Assembly (NCBI GenBank): GCA_911728435.2
Contig: OU452199.1
Span: forward strand, 24,066,860 to 24,130,859
Direction: 5' to 3'
From: Apoderus coryli
Taxonomy: Eukaryota; Arthropoda; Insecta; Coleoptera; Attelabidae
Length of the DNA stretch: 64,000 bases
The position numbers and the translations under genes were made by a program. This document shows positions 58,612 through 64,000 of this stretch, piece after piece (positions within the stretch are counted from its first letter, which is position 1; every line of letters starts with the position of its first letter). The notes under the pieces are model-generated. The model was not told the DNA's origin, made no database searches, and was given only the letters and a program-made list of their open reading frames with translations.

Positions 58612-60664
58612 ACTTTAACCTGGCACTCTCAGAGTGATGTATTTAATTGATTTCGTGGAGTTTCGACTTTTATTTCTTACGTTTAATATTTTATGACTTT
58701 TTATATATTTCGCACAATTGTTTCGCTTCGTGGCAGATATGAAAATGTTTCAAATTTTTGACGCTATATCATAACTGTAAATTTATATCATGACAGTGTA
58801 AAAGTAATGAAATATCTGCTAAAAAGAATTTAACATACATGTCGAGTAACAATATGTGCAGATGGGCTACAATTTCAATAATAAAAAAAAAGGTCCATGG
58901 CCCAGTTTTGAACTCGCAACCTTACGAAGAGTAAACGGTAACACATTTTCTGAAGAAATCCATTTTCAACGAGGAGCGGGATCAATATATAAATGAAAGA
59001 CGTCTGCTCCACAAGATAATGTATTGAATTATAACGTGTTAACACATTTGGCCAACAGGTATGCCATGGTTGGTTTTTTAAAATTGTCTTTAAATGCAGA
59101 CATCCAGAACCTAGATGGCGAGGACGATAAAAAATCAATATTCGATGTACAATGTATCAACTTCTCTCATTTAATAAAAATTCTGCCAGATTTAGTTCAT
59201 GTCAATAGTATTCAAATAAGAATAAGCAATTTTTTTTGGCACTAGTTTAAACCAAATGGCCAGAATAAGCATAAATTAGGAGTTTCTTTAGGTATAATAA
59301 TGTTTTAATATTTGTTATATTATTGTGGAAGATAAATAAATTAAATTTGATGGAAAATCAAGTATGTAATCATGTTCATGTGTAAATATATTGTGTAATA
59401 TGTGGATTTGTCGAGGAAAATGTGTTGGAATATGTTTGTGGTGAAAAAGTAACCCACGACGTGATCTGAATATTTAACTGTATGTAAAAAAACATGGAAT
59501 ATTTGACACTTGTTTGGCTTCAGAAGAGATCGACACCGCCTGGAACTCATTTTACTTGAAAGTTAGAGTAATTAAGAGCTATCACGTTTTATATTTGTCA
59601 ATATATTTATGCTTCAGCGTATTTATGATATATTGATGTAGTGATAAAAGAAGTGCGAAATTTTATCAAATTGTATATTCTGAGCCAAAATATTATAGCT
59701 TACAGCGATATGCGATTTCATTGATGGCTCAGGCGATTGTATTTGATATTTGTACGTATTGGCGTATTGCGAAAATAACAAATAACGAATATACACCAAA
59801 AATGTAAAATCCCAAAAATATTTGGCACCGTTTCCGAAACGTGCAATAAAAACTAACCAACTGAAAATGGAGTAGCGTTGCTGACGAAACTGTTGCGAAG
59901 CTGAACTAAATTTTATTATAAATCTTCCAACGACTGTGTAGTGGTGGTTCTAATATTTTTATTTAAAGTTTTTATACATAACAGCCTTTACATGACAGAT
60001 TCTAAATTAGTAAATAACTAAAAAAAAAGTTACATACTGCTTTTTCAAAATATATTTAATACGGTGCTAAAACTTGAAAGCCAAACAAAACTCCGCTCCA
60101 TAAGAATATTCTATTGATGCATAACAGCTTTGATTCAGTAGAACCGCATCTCATTTCTCTCGGCCATTCTACTTCCTTCAATTCCAGAATGCTGCCCCTG
60201 ATAACGTGGGATTTAATTTTTGAGTTCATGAGATATCTCTTCTTAAAAAATCTGTGGAAATGTACTTAAGCAGCATTGTCTCTTATAGCTTGTCAGTATC
60301 CTTCATTCTAAACTAATAAGTATTTACAATTATTTCCACAAAAAAATTAAGTAAGTTTTTATCATTATCTAATATAATTTTGTAAATATAATCCCATTAC
60401 GGTCTCTGCGTTTACCAAAGCACAAAAGAAATCCATTAGTAAATATTTCTCTACCCTACCTTAAGTAATCAATAAATTTCATATCAAAATAAAAAGAAAC
60501 AAAAGAAAAATTCCCGAGTTCAGGTAAGTTTTCTGATCTGCCGTTCTCAATTTATTAATCATTTAATGGCTTAAGTGTATTTCAAAAATACAGCATCCTG
60601 AAAGGCTGTCACAAAATAGAAAGCATTGAATGTTCTAATGTTATTGATCGAAGTAAAAAATGCA

Positions 60665-61369
60665 CTTATAATAATAAATCGATTATTTAACACTTTTACA
60701 CTTTTGATTTGTCAATATCAAATAATATCTAAAAACCTCATATATATAGAACAGGATGGAATTGAAAGTAATAAATATACAGGCTGAGTTACCACCGAGG
60801 CATCAGAGTTTTACTATGAAACTGGATCAATTTGTACACTTTCGATGAGGGATGCAGGGTCGCTAAGTTCACATTTTGAAGGTAGTTTAAAATATACAGG
60901 ATGCTTCAAACAATCAACGTTATTGATTATTCTTAAGTACAGGTAGCTTATTTTAAGTAATGTGTGGTTAATTCATGGTACTAATACAAAATACCTCTAA
61001 TATCAGCCTTATTTAGAATAAAAAATCCTATATTTTTAAATCTATCATGTAGCTCATTTAGTTGCCTTTCAGAGTATAATGCGGTGTCTTTTATATAATA
61101 CCTATGTAGATACCTGATTAACTTTATATTCTGGTATTTTTGATATTCTACTATTTTTTCCCAAATATCCAAAATATTTTTGGATCAGCTAGTATTAGCT
61201 GACTTGAATTTATTGTATTATTCGTAGACCAGCAAAATAAAGTTTGTAACGATCCATCTTTAGTAAAAACGCCAACTAGCTGTCCCGCATATTTTTGGTC
61301 TCGCGTCATCTCTAGTAGAGACGTCAACGTTACTGAGACAGAAGTATGCGCGTGTCTTACATTATCATT
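60665..61369. other. Interval without a gene
   Basis: Two element-terminus-like motifs (TACAGGCTGAGTTACC near 60778 and ATACAGGATGCTTC near 60895) bracket about 120 bp. A 63-codon minus-strand frame (60981-61172) has no recognised product. Confidence 0.5.
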
Positions 61370-61900
61370 TTACTTCATTTTCAATAACTTTTCCTTTTTT
61401 TTTTGGGTACCGTCATCTACATTGTAGTTGGCTGCTTCGCGAATCAGTGGGTTTGCATGTGTATCTGCCATCGCAAAGACGTTCTGGGCTATCAACCTCC
61501 TGACTTCCCTAGGGGATTCGAATTTCAGTTCTATTCGGATCTGTGCGTTTGACATAAACCACGGTGCTCCCACTACCATCCTTCTTGCCTTGTTCTCCGT
61601 GGCCTCTAATCGTTTCAGGTACGACGGTATCCCCATGCTGGACCGACATAGATCAAGAAAGGTCACGCGACTGCATTAATCATTTGGAGTTTGACCTGCA
61701 AGGGCGTCTTGCTTTTTCTGTAGATCATCGGGCAGAGCTTCAAAATGATGCCTTTATTTATGATGCTCTTCTCGATGTACGGTCTCCATGACAGGGATGT
61801 GTCCAAAGTTGCCCCAAGGTACATTGCACGAGATAGTACAGTCCCCTGGTAAGCCGGCCTCCAGGGTCCGTGGTTCTGAAATACCCTTCCCTGTTCTGAC
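61370..61900 (-). pseudogene. Jockey-like reverse transcriptase, C-terminal relic
   Basis: On the minus strand from about 61900: a broken YFRTTDPGGRLTRG, then in the next frame YLGATLDTSLSWRPYIEKSI and KLCPMIYRKSKTPLQVKLQM, the RT thumb with the usual YLG motif. After a TGA at about 61677 it continues FLDLCRSSMGIPSYLKRLEA, ENKARRMVVGAPWFMSNAQI and HANPLIREAANYNVDDGTQK, which is the standard jockey-clade C-terminus. The catalytic FADD and endonuclease are absent. Ends in an A-rich stretch (read as KKKEKLL) that may be the old 3-prime tail. Confidence 0.87.
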
Positions 61901-64000
61901 GCGAAAGAAAAAATTTACGAAGCTGTTATTTTTTGTAGTGGTGTTTTTAATTTATGGTTTGTAAAAATGGTGACAACATGTAATGATTAATCATCGACGA
62001 GTAATGAGGCATTTAATCTTGTTTCTTAATCGTCATTATAATCGGTTACTGGTTATTAGTTCTTGCATTTAGGCTCTTCACGCGTGTTTAAATCATTCAT
62101 GTGAGTTTTAGTATTTTCATAATATTTTATTATTAAATGTGTACACCCTGTTACATTCCCTAATATTAATTATTACTCTAACATATCCTCCCGAACTTAT
62201 GTCTCTAATACTAATTATATTCTACTAACGAAAACTTATTACCTTAATTGCTACCTAGGCATTATTTTATTTATTGTAAATATGACAAATATTAAGTAAG
62301 TTCTATTCTATGAAAAAGCTGCGTTAGCAGTTTGTGCAATTTGCAATAGCTATTATATATTAATATTTTAAATTAATTTTAATAAATATAATATTTTACA
62401 CAAACGGCCATCACAACGTTATCATCTTTTGTTATACGGTTAGATCTTTAGTTAAAATAAACAAAACACGACACTCCCACAAAGCCTTTATAAATAATAT
62501 AGAATAAAAGCTTTACTTTGTTTTTGTGTTATACATCGTATTTTTACTAAATGACGTGATTTGTTAAATCATAGACGTCTGACTGATGATGCAGGTATAG
62601 ACCGCCAAAACATGTCCTAATCAGCATATTCCTTAATACTCGTATTAATAAATACTTTGAAGAGGTTACATGTTTTGTTTATTGCATTGATATTGTACTC
62701 TACTGTGAGAATGGACTATTTATTTAAGTTTAGTTAAAATATGTATTCTTTTGAATAAATTGAGTATATTTCATTAGGAACTTATTCATTTTAAATTCTG
62801 ACATGAGCTTTCCAGACAACCCGTGATTTTGAAATTATACGGATTCCTTTAGCGGGTGTCCTTAAACAAGCAAACAACTTTTACCGAATATATAATCATG
62901 TGGAAAATGTTTTGATTCTTAGATAAAGAATGGTACTATTTTTCTAATAGCTTATTAGTTAGTTTGTTTAAAGATCTTATAATATTTCATTGGCCATTCA
63001 GTTTTTCTTTTTTATGCTTATAAAAAAAAAACATTAGTACCTATTGGTAGTATCGACAATTTGTTATGGCCAATATCTTTAAAATGCACACAGAGTTTTA
63101 TTGGTTTTAGTCAATACGATTTAGCCCATATGTTGAAGATTATTGGGTCCGCAAAAGCTTCCTTAGAAAGATACAAGGTGTTGAGTTTGGCAAGTGCAAC
63201 TCTTTTTATTTGTCACTTTGTATTGGCTTATCGAAAGGGAACACAATTTGGTACAGTATTTTATATTGTGAATTACTACTATTAGGCTTGATATTCGCAT
63301 ATTTTGAAACCTCAGAGGCATTTGTCTAATCGTAAAATAATAGAATATTCTTCCAGGAGTGTATAACGAGGGCTATTATTCACGAAGATGCAAATTACGG
63401 TATGAACCGGAGATAGTGTAAGAATACCTTCTCTGATTAGGATTTGTTAGACTTCATAAATAAGGGTAGTACCATAGGATTGTGGATCAAGTCAAAAATT
63501 TGGTAGTCCGCTTAAGAAGCATTTTTGGATCAAAATGGATAGGAACTTTCTTTAATAATTTCAAAAAGAATATTGCCCATACTGAAGTGGAGAGAATGTA
63601 TAATTTGAAGTGAATGAAAGTCGAAACTCCACGAAATAAGTTTAATATATTATTAGTCAATGTTACTAAAATTAAAACCAAACATGTTTCGAACCTGCAT
63701 CATCATTGGTCAAGTGGAAATGTTAGACAAAAGCTAAGCATAGCGTAGCAATCTTTAATATATTAGGAGAAACGCACCAAATTCACCTCGAGGAAAATGT
63801 TCAAATTAAAATCAAATTAAATAAATATTTACACATTAAACTATGTTTTCCTTTTCTAAATCAGAATAGATTTTTTTTTTGGTTACAAATGTTTAAAAAA
63901 AATTCTTATAGGTATCTAAAGATGATCATGATATGGCTACCAAGATAAAAAGCATGACAAAAAAATTCTCGAAACCCTCATTGAGTGTCACATGGTAAGT
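61901..64000. other. AT-rich interval with decayed hammerhead relics
   Basis: No gene supported. At 62588-62620 (plus) and 63677-63710 (minus) lie decayed hammerhead-like motifs. The second is preceded at 63611 by AATGAAAGTCGAAACTCCAC, matching the ends of the foldback at 58384-58680, so a single-ended copy of that family probably starts here. Confidence 0.5.
63677..63710 (-). ncRNA. Decayed hammerhead-like motif
   Basis: Minus strand from 63710: stem I ACCA/UGGU, AUGAUGA (first core C replaced by A), extra U, a collapsed stem II, GAA and the palindromic ACAUGU. The family resemblance is clear, activity unlikely. Confidence 0.4.

Larger units (their letters stand above)
58384..58680. mobile_element. 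Second hammerhead foldback element
   Basis: Inverted repeat with ends GTGAGAAATAAGAGTCGAAA and complement. Arms are about 140 bp, imperfect, and each has an outward-facing hammerhead-like motif. The flanks share TAATATTTTAT (58348-58358 and 58684-58694), a possible target duplication around a 325-bp insert. Same design as 6701-7454 but different sequence except for the motif and the CTCCAC near the ends. Confidence 0.78.
58137..60664 (-). repeat. Uncharacterised dispersed repeat, copy B (inverted)
   Basis: Reverse-complement relative of 15929-17915, about 42 kb away. It is longer because the hammerhead foldback (58384-58680) has inserted in it: the copy A bases around 17690-17745 are contiguous, while here they lie on both sides of the insert. 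Frames are broken; no protein recognised. Confidence 0.7.

Noticed and set aside
58985..59020. A third hammerhead foldback starting at AAATGAAAGACGTCTGCTCC
   Set aside because: Only about 25 bp match the end of the 6701 element; no hammerhead core follows.

Overview
The window looks like a piece of a large, AT-rich, transposon-packed insect (at least arthropod) nuclear genome. The evidence is the mix of elements: an errantivirus-type Ty3 retrovirus with env, a Ty1/copia element, a defective Ty3/gypsy element, several non-LTR retrotransposon remnants (CR1-like, I-like with RNase H, jockey-like), three IS630-Tc1-mariner transposase copies of the PLDFFLW type, a Mutator-like (MULE) transposase remnant and many foldback elements. 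The order of insect cannot be fixed from this sequence. No complete host gene was recognised. One GC-rich block (about 26990-27260, minus strand) looks like a host 5-prime exon, and two other short stretches could be host exons; all three are weak calls.

Layout. 1-6700: no gene seen. 6701-7454: foldback element with 350-bp arms carrying hammerhead-ribozyme-like motifs on both strands, directly followed by a CR1-like reverse transcriptase relic (to 8310). 8788-11036: internally deleted Ty3/gypsy element with about 506-bp LTRs, a 41-bp tandem array in its leader and an array of small covarying hairpins before its 3-prime LTR. 13383-14690: dead mariner-type transposase. About 15.9-17.9 kb and 58.1-60.7 kb: two inverted copies of an uncharacterised repeat. 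20289-21382: 1.1-kb palindrome. 24.3-25.1 kb: tRNA-like sequence and MULE relic. 26434-26918: 89-bp tandem array. 28594-29338: 3-prime part of a DD41D-type transposase gene. 30635-32709: DD41D-type element with 310-bp inverted repeats that look identical by eye and a transposase with one early stop. 33846-36876: copia element lacking gag, protease and 3-prime LTR. 37847-43836: errantivirus with LTRs differing at one visible site, 4-bp target duplication, gag with one stop, pol lacking reverse transcriptase, integrase and a full-length env. 47030-55496: I-like non-LTR retrotransposon split by a 4363-bp DNA element that has a TA target duplication and its own hammerhead motif. 58384-58680: second hammerhead foldback, inside the second copy of the dispersed repeat. 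61370-61900: jockey-like relic.

The most notable signal is a set of minimal type I hammerhead-ribozyme motifs (6748-6791, 7363-7406, 51431-51472, 58453-58495, 58569-58611, with decayed relatives near 62588 and 63677). They have pairing stems I and II, a palindromic six-base stem III and one extra U after CUGANGA. This architecture is established for Penelope-like elements and small retrozymes, but no Penelope reverse transcriptase is visible here; two copies sit in inverted-repeat foldbacks and one in a DNA element. Other notable items are the RT-less but recently inserted errantivirus, the covarying hairpin array in the gypsy element, and the long-TIR DD41D-type transposon.
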